Assembly (NCBI GenBank): GCA_014526335.1
Contig: JACTAT010000012.1
Coordinates: 2,525,024 to 2,589,023 of the forward strand
Direction of reading: 5' to 3'
Origin: Chrysaora quinquecirrha
Lineage: Eukaryota; Cnidaria; Scyphozoa; Semaeostomeae; Pelagiidae
DNA length: 64,000 nt
A model generated the notes under the pieces. That model searched no databases. It was given only the letters and a program-made list of their open reading frames with translations, and had not been told where the DNA came from. Shown here piece by piece: positions 21,470 to 33,494 of this stretch. Position 1 is the first letter of the stretch, and the number at the start of each line of letters is the position of its first letter. Both the position numbers and the translations under genes were made by a program.

Positions 21470-21546
21470 ACGGTGGCGCTGTCGGTAAGGCGGCGTGTCT
21501 CGTGAGCAGCGATGCAGAGTTGGGAGTTCGACTCCCCTCAGGGGAA
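21470..21546 (+). other. tRNA-like module
   Basis: Degraded A box (GCGCTGTCGGTAAGGCGG) with a good B box (GAGTTCGACTCCCC) and a CCCCTCAGGGG hairpin. Confidence 0.5.
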
Positions 21547-21742
21547 AATCTTTTCCTTTCGAATTTTTTTATTTCTGTTCTTTTCGTGTTGGAAATGTTT
21601 TCCCAAGGCCGAGGAGACGTCTGGTAACTAAAATTTGCTTTTGGTTTAATTTTTAAGTTCCTTAGAAATAATTTTTTAACGTGTTTTCATTGTCCCTTCC
21701 ATGAATATTAGGACAACTAGGAGATTATCGTCTCCTCATGAA

Positions 21743-21815
21743 CACAGCTATGTAGCCGATTGGTTAACTGCTCGCCTGATACCCAGAATGTCTGGAGTTC
21801 AAATCCTCTCGAGGG
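21743..21815 (+). other. tRNA-Ser/Leu-like module
   Basis: GTAGCCGATTGGTTAACTGC and GAGTTCAAATCCTC in A-box and B-box positions; sister of 17779 and 26247. Confidence 0.45.
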
Positions 21816-22609
21816 CAAAGTTTTGGTGTTTTTGTTTTTGTGATTTAAATAGTTTACAATTCTTTTCAATAGTTTACAATTCTTTTCGATGTCTTAAAGT
21901 CACTTTGACAAAGCTAGAATGCTTTTTGTAATGACTCGAATCTTTACATGTATTTTTTCTCATATCTTTTCAATTATAAATTTATTTTCAATTTATTTTC
22001 AATTTATCTCGACACTACTTTCAATTCCATCTGGTTTTTATTTTAGTTTTAATTTAATCTTCGATTTTCATTTAAAGTTTTATTGCAGTTGAAGAAATTA
22101 GAATAATATTGACATATATTTTAAATTAAAGACTAATTTCACTTTTACTAATATTAACATTAAGGCCATTAAGTACCAAGTAAACAGGGGGTCCAAATCA
22201 ATGGGGGGGCTGGGAATTTCTGTAGAAACTTTAAAAAACAAGGGGTCCTTATAAGGTCTGGGGTTGGGGGAAAAGTAATAAGCGTAGTTTCATCCTTTCA
22301 CAAGTGAAATTGTTTCTTTGGAAATTAATAAATGGGGGGTCCTAATAAGGCCCTGCAGGTGGGGGAAAAACTCAAAATTTAATAAACGGGGGACGTTTAT
22401 TTGGTATCTAAGAGTATGAAGATGAATAAAGATGATGATAAGATTAAGATTCACATTCTTGCATGTGGTGATAAACAACTACATCAACATTAATTGTAAG
22501 TTTCAATGTTATTTCAGATTTACATGACGATTAACATAAAGGCTCAGATTAAGACTGATTTGAAAATGAGCTTCAGTTTACAAATTAATAATAGCTTTAA
22601 GTTTAACCC

Positions 22610-23065
22610 TTTGTTTCCCAAATTATGAAATACTCTTCATATCTCACTCAAATTTTCAAATTAAATAGATTTGGGTATGAACATGACAAAACAAGTGAAA
22701 AAATTGACCAGGTGGGCCTGGGGGGTTTTTGTCCCCCAAGGGACAACCCCGAATAACCTCGCCCCCCTATACGAAAAATTCGAAATTTCGGGCCTAGGCC
22801 AAAATTTGGGTGAAAATCTGCAAGAAAAGTACTTACTTTCCTGTACTAAATTATTCACTTCGAAATAAAACAGCATTTTAGATTTTCCATTTAGGCCAAA
22901 AAATTTGTCTGACTGAAAAATTGGCGACCTGGCGAGAGAAAATATTGAGTTTCTTCCCAACACTGCAAAGAAGACTGGAAAGCCGCCATTTTGTTGGTTC
23001 CTCTTGTGTTGTTGTGTGTAAAAAACACTTTAGGCAAGGCTATTACACGGAACGAGGGGAAATTC
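22610..23065. other. Extra ~450 bp segment inserted in unit 4
   Basis: Absent from the otherwise parallel units 2 and 6. It is rich in GGCCT/AGGCC motifs and has no clear terminal repeats or target duplication; 22610 starts TTTAACCCTTTGTTTCCC. Its origin is unknown. Confidence 0.45.
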
Positions 23066-23270
23066 AGGTAGAAATTAAGATTAAGATTCCATTCAAGTTG
23101 AAGACTGAGATTAAGACAAGACTAACATTAAGATTAAGGTCAAGATTTAGATTAACAGCAAACATGGCCACCTCAATGCACAGTGCTTTTTAGGTGGAAG
23201 TTCTTATTGGCGGAGTTCATCAGAGGCGGTGGTCCTCATGAGGCGGTGGTCTTACACGGGCAAGGGCTAG

Positions 23271-25714
23271 TCTACTATCCTAAAACAGGAGTGTTCATGG
23301 CAACCGATTTTGTCACAGTCACTCCTCCGACCTCGCACGTCGTACGCCTTTCTCGCTTGCTCTCTGCTCTGCCGCCCATGGGGTAGGCGAGCCATCGCCC
23401 TTCGTCTTTTCCAAATCTGCCGTCGTTTCGGGGGTAATTGGGGCTAACCCTCCTTTCATGTGCGTCACTGGCGCCAGTCGAAATTGAACAACAATCGCCC
23501 GGCAGGCCGAAATTTTACTTGCAGGTTTCAACTAAACTCGCGCCGAAATTCGTTTCGATTTTTCGTGTTTTCGTTTAGGAACACCGTTTTCTTACGAAAT
23601 GATTAAGAATTGGAATTAATTTAACTGTTTTCGAGCTGAAAATACCGTGTTTTGGTTTTCTGTGCTGCTGGGCGAAGCTAATTTCTTTGTGTTTCTTTTC
23701 ACTGCTTAATTCTTTGGTTTGTTGACAGCTCGATTAAACTTTGTGAAACAAAGCAAGCCTACTGTGCGTGACCCTGACAGTTGGCATGACTTCTGCCTGA
23801 GAGGAAAATATGTTTTATTTCGATGAAAGTCTCTTTGGGTTTCCTGCAATATTTAGTGCAATTACAAGGGTGCTTTGGAAGTTTGCTTTACACGGAGCTG
23901 GAGTCGTAATTTCGTTTCTAGATTTCAATGAACAAACATGAAAATGGTATGTTTTTTTTGGTATTTAAATTGTACGGTTATCAAGCTCAATACCAGCTTG
24001 AATTTCTCAGTGCGTAGGGGTCTTCCCCCTCTTCCAAGGCAAATATCGTTTTGTTTTAGGCTTTTACGATTTTTACCTCACTAAGTTTATGCGAAAATCG
24101 TATCAACGTTAAGAATCATCAGAATCAATAATACATTTCTGAAATATTTATTTCAACTAAAAGGGTGCTTTAGAAGTTTGCTTTTTACGACGCTGGACTC
24201 CTAAATTTCATTTCCAAATTTCAATGACCAAACAGGGAAATTGTAAAATTTTTTGGTATTCAAATTGAGCCGTTTTCAAGTTCAATAGTTCGAGTTTCTG
24301 TGTGTAGGGATCACAATTTCGTTTCTGTTCGAGTTGACATTGTTTACATCTTCGTTCAGTCAAGCAGCATTTTTTCATCATGCTTTCATCGCGTTGAGCG
24401 AGAGGCATTTCACTCTCATAAAAAATGTGTACGAAATTTCTGTGAAAACAAAATGTTTTCCCAAGGATTTTCATGAAAAAAATCGTATTTCCAGCCAAAG
24501 AGTACGAGATTTCCAAGGAGTAAATCCCCGAGTGAATCACCCCTCCACATTGAGATGGAAAAAGTTTTCCAATGTATTCATGTTCATTCTTGTGGGATAT
24601 ATTGCTTTGTGCAAAGACTTTTCTAAGGATCGCCATTACCTTATTTCAAAAGGTCATTGAAAACATGAAAGTGCATTTCATGGTAAACAAAGCCCATTCA
24701 AACGCAGAGAGGAAGAATGATGCTATAAAAACCTGGACCAACGAACTGCTCGAACAACAACACCGAGGAACGGAACTTGAGAATCAGCAAAGAACCTTGG
24801 ACTAACACCATGGACCAGGACCTTCACTGGGACTAGGAAACAACAGGAAGGACACAGGAATGAAACTGAAGGAATGGACCAACCACAATGAATAATTTGA
24901 GGACTAAGGAACATTATAGTGGACTAAGTACACTGCACTAAGATCAAGGAACAGCACTTTAAGTGAGAACAGGAAGCAGCACCCTGGACTAAGACTTAAT
25001 AACAGAACATTAAGTGGGACTGGGGAACAGGACCTTTGACTGGAGAGGGACCCTGGGAATATGATCAGGACCCATTATCAAGACTTAAGGACCCTGGACT
25101 TAGGCTAAGAAACAGAGCCTTAAGTGGCAAAAGAGAACAGGACCAGACTAAGGACAAGGAACAGGACTTTAAGTGGGACCAGGAAGCAGGACCCTTGACT
25201 AAGGCCAAACAAGAGAACCTTTCGTGGGGCTGGGGAACAGGACCTTTGACTGGAGAGGGACCCTGGGAATACGATCAGGACCCATTATCAAGACTTAAGG
25301 ACCCTGGACTTAGGCCAAGGAACAGTTCCTTAAGTGGCAAAAGAGAACAGGACCTTCAACTAAGAACAAGGAACAGGGCTTTAAGTGGGACCAGGAAGCA
25401 GGAACCTGGACTAAGGCCAAAGAAGAGAACCTTTAGTGGGGCTGGAGAACAGGACCTCTGACTTGAGAGGGACCCTGGGAACAGGATCAGGACCCATTAT
25501 AGGACCCGCGATTTAGGCCAAGGAACAGAACCTCAAGTGGCAAAAGGGAACAGGAACCTTGACTAAAACAAGAAAAATGACCTATGAATAAATCAAGGAA
25601 CTAAGTAGAGGTTACATCTGGATGATGTAATGGCTTCTCTCAATAATTTTAATTCACTAACCTTATGAGGCGGTGGTCCTCACGAGGCCGTGGTCTTAGA
25701 CGGGCAAGAGCTAG
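23271..25714 (+). mobile_element. Helitron-like unit 5 (type 1)
   Basis: TCTACTATCCTAAAACAGG at 23271 to CTAG at 25711-25714. Its middle resembles unit 1. The 3' third is a distinct satellite of ~210 bp periodicity. Confidence 0.7.
24730..25600 (+). repeat. Satellite with ~210 bp higher-order period
   Basis: GGACCTTTGACTGGAGAGGG recurs at about 25031, 25241 and (diverged) 25452, so the period is ~210 bp. The inner motif is AGGAACAGGACC. The long open frame here is a product of the repeat. Confidence 0.8.
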
Positions 25715-25978
25715 TCTGTATATACTAAAATGGTAAGTGCTTAGCAACCGATTTTGTGGCAGCTCATCCTCCCGGGCCGTCAAGGCTGCCCTGATGGGAC
25801 TTTTTCCAATACCTGCCGCCCATGGGGTAGGCGAGCCATTGCGCCTTCGTTTTTCCATGCCTCCTGTGGTCTCTGGGGTAACTGGGGCTAACCCATCTTT
25901 GAAGTGTGTCATTGGTGCCTGTTTTAACCATCGCCCCATTGTTTTCTGTAGGAGGATTATCACTTATTCGCAACAAGG

Positions 25979-26055
25979 CACGATAGCACAATCGGTAAGG
26001 CGGCGTGTCTCGTGAGCTACGATGCAGAGTCAGGAGTTCGGTTCCCCTCAGGAGA
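25979..26055 (+). other. tRNA-like module
   Basis: TAGCACAATCGGTAAGGCGG (A-box-like) and GAGTTCGGTTCCCC (B-box-like). A sister of 17508. Confidence 0.5.
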
Positions 26056-26246
26056 ACATCTTTTCCTTTCGAATATTTTATTTCTTTGATTTTCATGTTG
26101 GGAATGTTTTCAAAAGGCCAAGGAGACGTCTGGTAACTTAAATTTGCTTTCCCTGTAATTTTTAAGTTTGTTAGACATATTTTTTTTACGTGTTTTGTTG
26201 TTCCCTTCCATGAATTTAAGGACCACAAGGAGATTATTCTCCGCGA

Positions 26247-26317
26247 AGCAGTATTAGCCGAGTGGTTAAATGCTCGCCTGCTACCCAGAATGGCTGGAGT
26301 TCAAATCCCCTCAAGGG
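26247..26317 (+). other. tRNA-Ser/Leu-like module
   Basis: TTAGCCGAGTGGTTAAATGC and GAGTTCAAATCCCC. A sister of 17779. Confidence 0.5.
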
Positions 26318-27494
26318 CAAATTTTTGGTGTTTTTGTTTTTGTGATTTAAATATTTTACAATTCTTTTCAATATCTAAAAGTCACTTTGACAAAACTAGA
26401 AGGCTTTTTGGAATGACTCAAATCTTTCGATCTATTTTAACTCATATCTTTTTAATTATAAATTTATTTTCAATTTATCCCTCAACACGGACACTAACTT
26501 TCATGTTCATTTGGTTTTCATTTCAATTTTAATTTCATCTTTCATTTAATTTAAAGTTTTATTGTAGCTGAAGAATTTAGAATTGAATTAAAATTTATTC
26601 TAAATTAAAGATTAATTTCACTTCTATTAATATTTACTTTAAGGCCAATTCTCTTAGGTACCAAATAAACGGGGGGTCTAAATTAAAGGGAAGGAGGGGG
26701 ATTTTTTTCGAAAATTTCATTAACAGGGGGGTCCTTATAAGGTCCGGGGGTGGGGGAAAATTAATAAACATAGTTTCATCCTATCACAAGTGAAATTGTT
26801 TCTTCAAAAATTAATAAATGGGGGGTCCTAATAAGGCCCTGCAGGTGGGGGAAAAAACTCAAAATTAATAAACGGGGGGACGTTTATTTGGCATCTAAGA
26901 GTATGAAGATGAATTAAGATGATGATAAAGTTTGACATTGGCATTATTGCATGTGGCGATAAAGAACAACCTAAACATTAATTTTCAGTTTCAACGCCAT
27001 TTCAGATTTATATCAAGATTAACATAAAGGTTCAGATAAAGACTCATTTGAAAATGAACTTTAAGTTTAAGTTCAAAAATGAAAGACTGATACTTAGACC
27101 AAGACTAACAAAGATTAACACTAATATTTAGATGGAGTTCAAGATTAACTAAGACTAAGATTAAGATTAAGCTTAAGATGCAGATTAGAATTAAGATTCA
27201 GATTTAGATTCACATTTAGATTCAGATACAGATTCAGATTAAGACTAAGATTAACATTTGGATTAACATTAAGGTTAACATTCCAATTCAGGTAGAAGTT
27301 AAGATTGAGATTCCATTAAACTTGAAGACTAAGATTAAGACTAGACTAACATTATAATTGAGATCAAGATTTAGCTTAACAGAAAATATAGCCACCTCAA
27401 TGAACAGTGTCTTTTAGGTGAAAGCTCTTATTGGCGGAGCTCATCGGAGGCGGTGGTCCTCATGAGGCGGTAGTCTTATACGGGCAAGGGCTAG

Positions 27495-28418
27495 TCTTTT
27501 AAACTAATTTTGTAGTGGCCAACTGTTTTGTGACAGCAAACTTTTCGAGATGTTACATGGTACGCTTCTCAAGTCTGCACCACCTGGCGCCCATGGTGTA
27601 GTTTTGTCAACCGTTTCCTTTTCTCTCATATCTGTATCTTCTGCTGGGGTAAGTGGGAAAAACCCCTCTTTTGTCACAAGGCATTGAAATCTGACCAAGG
27701 AACAGGGCTCAAGATCTGGAAAAATTACATGACTGAGGAGCAGGACTCACAAACAGGATTTCAGGGCATGAATAATTTCAGGACTAAACAACATGAACAA
27801 TAACATGGACACAGGAACAGGACTAAAGACCATGACTAATTTCAGGACTAAGGAATAACAAGGCTGAGGAACAGAACCCAGGAACAGGACTGAATGCAGA
27901 GAATAATTTCAGGACTAAAGAAAATGAACAATAGCAAAATTAGAGGAACAGGACCAAAGAACAGGACTGCGGACTATACTTATTTCAGGACTAAGGCATA
28001 TGAACAATAACAGCACTGAGCAACAAGATTAAGGAAGAATAAGGAACATGAACAATAACAAGACTGAAGAACAGGACCAAGGGGACTGAAAACCATGAAC
28101 AATGTCAGGACTACGGAACACACTATAGAGAAAAAGGTCTGCTGTACAATCACTAATTTGAAACTTAAGAACATCATGATGGACTAAGAACCTTGGAAAG
28201 GAACAAAGGAACAGGACCTTGAGTAACACCAGGAAATAGGACCCTAAGCTAGGCCCAAGGACAAAGACTCAAGACCAGAAAAAAATGCAGGGACAAGAGT
28301 ATGGAAAAGGAACATGGAATGAATTTTCTCAAAAACTTGAATACATAGTCCTTGAAAGGCGGAGGTCCTTGAGGCAGAGGTCCTTGCAAGGCGGTGGTCA
28401 GAGACGGGCATGGGCTAG
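27495..28418 (+). mobile_element. Helitron-like unit 7 (type 1), short
   Basis: TCTTTTAAACTAATTTTG at 27495 to CTAG at 28415-28418, followed by T. It is mostly minisatellite (27690-28120) and supplies the array's 3' end next to polB. Confidence 0.7.
27690..28120 (+). repeat. Diverged 51-bp-type minisatellite
   Basis: Irregular copies of AATTTCAGGACTAAGGAACA and GAACAATAACA; an older version of the 20090-20690 array. Confidence 0.75.
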
Positions 28419-30281
28419 TTTCACATAATCTTCATGCTTCATTTGCTTCTTCACAACATAATTTTTATTCCTTTTGCTCTTTTGATTGTAATTCCATCAG
28501 CGATTTGACAGCTATACATCTTTGATCTCAATCCCACAAATTCCTTCATTCCCACACCACCAAGCTCGTCTTTCATTCTTCCGATAACTTTCTTGTTTCT
28601 TGTAGAGAAATTTGGATCTTCTTTATCATAATTGCTGAAATCGAATCCATCTTCGTGATCTTTCAATACTTTATCGACTTGATCTTTAGACATTGGTATG
28701 TCGTAGATGAAACTATCAATGTCCATCTAGCATAACTCAGCATTTGGAAGGTTTTGTTTTGCAAAGTTGTAATGGAAATCATACATCAATGTCTTGCTAA
28801 TATCAAATATGCTGAAACCAATATACGTTGGTTTGTTGAGTGTAACTTTCCTCAACTTTTTCTCAACCAAAAGCGTGTCTTCATTGATTTCCATTACTCC
28901 GTAAAAGTTTGGATTTCTTACCCATTTTCTCAAGACTATTCCATCAGTACAGATTTCAAAGTGACGATGATTTCTTACGTTTTCCATCGTCTTCCCGAAC
29001 ACGGAATTGTTCATCAACTTGAATAGATCTTTTTCAAAGTCGTTTCTTGCATGTGTTCTCTTCTGGGTATTAAAATCAATGTATTCTTTCAGCCATAGAC
29101 TTTGCTTGAATTCGATGATTTCATGAACTTTTGTCAGCTTCAAACCCAATTCCAAACACTGCTTCATATTTCTTTCATGCATGAGGTATTCTTCTTTGTT
29201 GAATAGATTTGGTATTAGCTTTGGTGTTGACATAACCTTTTGTCCATTGAAAAGTTCTTCATGAGCGTTTTTTTGATGTTCTGATAGCATGTCTTCTTGA
29301 ACTTGCAATCTTTGCGGCACCAATGGTAGATCTGCATGATGATCGTGTAACTCGGCTGGATATTCCAAATCAACTTTGAGAATATAACTAACATCCTCAT
29401 TCGATCTTGTCAGCAAAGCGTGGATGTCTGTATTTCGGATTTCTTCCTGTGTAAATTGCTTGAAACCACCGTACGGCATTGGTTGCGACATTGCCCATCC
29501 ATAGAGATTGTTTGCATCCAGATACATCAGCGTGTTGTTTTCTGTTGATTTGGCATGCCGTTTCACTGCTATCGAGACACCACCACAAATGCCATCTTTA
29601 ATCGTAAGTAGAATGTCCTTCTTTTCTTCGGATAACAGTTTCAGCTTCACACCAGTCATCTTCAGCATTGCATCCCAGGCCAGCGAAGGAGCAGTTAGAT
29701 AATGTGCAGGATCGAGTCCGTAGAATTACAGAATTTGTGCTCTGAACGATTCGAGTATATCAGTCAACAGCAACAAATCGGTTTTCAAGTACAGTTCATG
29801 ATAATCTTGAAAGGTCTGACAGTTGAAGAATTGCCAAACCTGTTGAGCATGTTCATAATCTTCATCACTGATGTCAGAATCATTGCGTTTGTTGTAAAAT
29901 GCTTCTTTCGGTGGTAGAGATGTTTCTTCCAATTTCTCTGCACTATCCACCCAATCGTAGGGATAAACACCTTTTCTTGTCAGCAACACAAATGCTCTCT
30001 CAACTTCTTCAGCTTCAGCATCTGTCAAATCTCTCTTTGATGGTATTTTCCAATTTCTATAATCTAGAACATGTTCATCTTTTAGCGGGTTTTTACATGC
30101 TACACCAGGCTCAAACATTCCTTGGCGTTCTCTTTTCAATTCTGCAACTTTTCCTGTTCATTTCTCGGTACATCAGGATACTGTTGTTGAGTAATCTCAT
30201 CATGTTGGTAGCCTTTCACAGAGACGAATTGTTCTTTCGGTAGGTTGCCGGCTAGTGTTGCCAAACTTGTACTTAGAAATG

Positions 30282-30527
30282 TGTGAAGAACGTGAAACAA
30301 GAGAACAACTTATCTCCCAAAAATATACATAACTATAATAAACTATATACATAAACTATTGGTAATAACTGTGAGCATTGAAACGATTGAACTGAAAACG
30401 TAAGCGAAGCGAATGACGTGACGAACTAAGGACAACAACTCAATTAAAGAACGGAAATATTCCTTAAATACTAAAAAGAGTCTGGAAACGAGTAAGCATA
30501 AATAAGAATAATTAAGAAAAATTAACA
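30282..30527 (-). repeat. 3' LTR of the BEL element
   Basis: On the minus strand it starts TGTTAATTTTTCTTAATTAT and ends CGTTCTTCACA. It holds about 40 bp (30319-30358, ATATACATAACT-like) absent from the 5' LTR. CCGGGCCCCCAG precedes it on the minus strand. Confidence 0.85.
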
Positions 30528-30545
30528 CTGGGGGCCCGGCAAAAG

Positions 30546-31860
30546 CTAATTTTGAGTACTGTCTATTAGCTGGGCCTTGATAGCGTCCCTGGCTTCAAAC
30601 GCTGCTCGAAGCGAGCGTTTCGGTTCCGAATGTTCTTCAGAGTGCTTTTCTTCGTTCTTATTGACATCTTCTTCATCTTGTTGATCGAAATAAGCGTTTA
30701 TCTCTAGAGGATATAGCTTAAGAATGGAACGAGTTTTGCGACCGCGGGGAGTGCGCACTACGGCTGCTCTTCATAATTTGTCAGAGCCAAGAATCAGTTC
30801 TGACACGAGACAAAGTTCCCAAAGATGTCTTGGTTTACCGGTATCTGCTACAAGAACAATGTCTTCTACTTTGATGTGATTCTCGGAAGAAGACTGTTTT
30901 CGGTGATGTAACGAATGTATTTCGCGGAGAAATGACAGGTATTCCTTGCTGAAACGTGAAGAAAAATGATGATACAGTGCTGAGCGACGATGCTGTGCAC
31001 GTGAAAAGTCGTCTTTATCACCAAATGTCGGATCGGATGATTCGTCGTCGTCGTTTGGCGGATAGGGTAGCGCTGTGACATTGTATCCGAAGAGTAGCTG
31101 ACTTGGAGTAAGCGGGTGCAGATCTTGAATGTCCGAATTGACGTAAGTGAGCGGGCGATCGTTGAGAACGGCTTGAATTTCCTTTAATAATGTAAATAAT
31201 TCTGATAAACTAACGAATGAGCGACCGAGTATCTTCTTTAGACACGTTTTGGTTAGTCCGATTAAGCGTTCATAAACTCCACCCCAATGAGGGCTGCGTG
31301 CGGGAATATAACGAAATGTAATACGTTTCTGGGCGAAAGCATGCTGAATAACGGGAGAGTCGAATAGAGAGAGCAATTTCTCTAAGTTCTGTTCTGCGCA
31401 CTTGAAGGTCTGAGCATTGTCCGATAATATTAAACGAGGAGTTGAATAAACACTGCAATGTCTACGAAATGCTTGTAGAAATGATGAGGTCGTAAGATCT
31501 TCTACGAGTTCCAGGCTGATGGCTCGTGTAGTTAGACAAGTAAACAAACAGATGTAAACATTACGATGATTGCCATGGTGATCTTTCACGAGAAAATGAC
31601 CAGTGAAGTCTACGCCTATGTTCGAAAACGGTCGGCTTGATGCGTCTACACGAAACTGTGGTAGGTGTGATGAAGTAGGCAGGAGAAACGGTCTTCCGGT
31701 GACTTTCTTACATGTCGAACATTTACGCAAAAGGCGACGAGCGATAGAGCGAGTAGATGGAACCCAGAAGCGTTGACGAAGCGCGACGATAGTTCCACCG
31801 ACACCAATATGGTGTTAACGCTGATGATGATCTAGGACCACTAAGTCAGTGAAACGAGTA
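30546..31860 (-). pseudogene. BEL integrase region of pol
   Basis: The zinc-binding part (HHIGVGGT … CSTCKK) carries a stop near 31815. From 31730 the frame is open for 319 residues, with catalytic GVDFTG (Asp), SDNAQTF (Asp) and GGVYERLI (Glu), then a C-terminal region to 30771. A last open piece (30758-30546) has an acidic stretch (QDEEDVNKNEEKHSEEHSE). It inserts the cDNA into the genome. A stop or shift near 30770 breaks the end. Confidence 0.85.
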
Positions 31861-32313
31861 TTTGGCGGTAATAAAATCAATGAAGATTCTATATCAAAGC
31901 GTCCTTTCGCGCGAATGAGTCCTTTCTGATCGAGAAATAAGTTCAGCTGACGAACAATCGGGTGAGCGTGAGCCTTGTTTGGGTTTTGACGAGACGATAG
32001 ATAATCAATGACTTGCGGATAAAACTGCTGCTGCTGTGAGCGAATCCATTCGGTCTCTACGGAATCAAGTTCCGAAGTAAGAGGGGTCCCTTTAGTCCCA
32101 GTACGAAAGCAAAAACGATGGACATAGACTGACGACGCCAGAAGGCGAGAATAGTCATTGAAACGTGATAAATATATGATACTGCAAACGCTATGCGACG
32201 GTAACGCTATTTGTTGTTCAGCGACAGAAGCGGCAACTGTAGACGAAACAGGGTGCGATTTAGGCCATTGTGGCCATTGTGGCTGTGTTATTTATCCAAC
32301 ATGGACCATTATG

Positions 32314-33494
32314 TCATAATTGCGATTTGAGCAGAGACTGCGCACTACAGCCACGAGAGATGAGGTCTGCAGGGTTTTCTGGTGAGGGTGTATGACCCCA
32401 GACAGAAGATTCAAAAAGGCGATTTATTGCGTCAACCTTATTTTGCACGAATTGCTTTAACTTGCACTTTGACGAAAGCCAATGCAATGCGATTTCCGAA
32501 TCAGTCCACAAGCAAACATGAACTGTAGCGAATTCTTTCTTGATTATTTCAAGCATGTTGGCGCAAAATTGAGATCCAAGCAACATAGCACTCAGTTCAA
32601 GCTGAGGGATAGTAAGAGTTTTCTTACCACGAGGCGCTAATTTGGATTTTGAACCAAGAAGAATACATTCGCGACGGTACCCATGACTAGCTTGCTAGCG
32701 TTGGTAAAAACGTGTAGATAAACTGGCTGATTAGGATCGAAATCAATCCAACGAGGAAACTGGAAATTCGACACGACAGAAAGTTCTTTTTCAATGTTTT
32801 TCCAAGCATTTATTATCTGAATAGGCAAAGGTTGGTCCCATCCGAGTTTTTCATCCCAAAGTTCAGCGAAAAATAGACGAGCGAGTACGGTGACGGGTAA
32901 AACAAGACCAAGCGGGTCGAATAATTGACTTGCGATGCTTAACACTTTACGTTTCGTAAGAGAATCGGCGGATGAATCAAAATTTTTCGATTGAAACGAA
33001 ATGCAATCAGCATAGGGATTCCACTGAAGACCGAGCAAAGAAATAATGTCTGATTTGGTTTTGAGTTGATTAACGTTTATCAGTTCTTGTAAACTTGGCG
33101 AATTTTTCGACCATTGTCGGAGAACGAAATGACCTTTTTCCATGATTTCGCGCGCTTTATGGAAATAAGCTGTAGCTTCAGCCTCGGTTTGAGCACCGGA
33201 AAGGAGATTATCGACGTAAAGCTTTTGTGATAAATCGACAGCAATGGGATCGTTATATTTTTGCAAATGCTCGAGTAAAACAGCATCTAGTGTCATTGGA
33301 CTGCTAGTGTGGCCGAAAACGATTGTGTTGTATGTGTAAACACAGATTTCTTTTGACGGGTCGTTATCTTTGTACCATAAAAAACGTACGAACGGTCTGT
33401 CCTCTTCTCTGAGCTTGATGTTTAGAAAAGCGCGTTGAATATCAGCAAGGAATGCGTATTTTGGAAAGCGAAAACGAATTAGCAACTCAACCAA
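32314..33494 (-). pseudogene. BEL reverse transcriptase and RNase H
   Basis: The frame at 33494-32637 has FLADIQRAFLNIKL, the active-site LYVDNLLSG and the start of RNase H, HVFTNASKLVMG, where Asn replaces the usual catalytic Asp. RNase H continues in another phase at 32586-32314 (LWTDSEIALHWL, NPADLISRG). A frameshift near 33485 separates it from the upstream RT part. Confidence 0.85.

Larger units (their letters stand above)
21232..23270 (+). mobile_element. Helitron-like unit 4 (type 2)
   Basis: TCTCTATATACTAAAATAG at 21232 to CTAG at 23267-23270. It has the same internal order as unit 2, with tRNA-like modules at 21470 and 21743. It carries an extra ~450 bp piece (22610-23065). Confidence 0.75.
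25715..27494 (+). mobile_element. Helitron-like unit 6 (type 2)
   Basis: TCTGTATATACTAAAATGG at 25715 to CTAG at 27491-27494, with tRNA-like modules at 25979 and 26247, GGGGTCC blocks and an AAGATTAAG-type satellite. Confidence 0.75.
15823..28418 (+). mobile_element. Helitron-like concatemer, 12.6 kb, inserted in polB
   Basis: The array starts with TCTCTCTATATTAAAATGG at 15823, preceded by A (15822). It ends with CTAG at 28415-28418, followed by T (28419). The polB coding sequence continues across without gain or loss, so the insertion lies exactly between A and T with no target duplication, as Helitrons do. Inside are seven head-to-tail units, with junctions of the form …GGGCTAG/TCT… at 19032, 21231, 23270, 25714 and 27494. 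No Rep/helicase is visible. Confidence 0.85.

Noticed and set aside
25036..25461. 141-residue open frame
   Set aside because: It follows the ~210 bp satellite periodicity and has no features of a protein; it is a by-product of the repeat.
28736..28741. polB in-frame stops as evidence of recoding, as considered for the RING-type genes
   Set aside because: They are of different kinds (TAG, TAA), accompany frameshifts and a changed catalytic motif, and fit simple decay.
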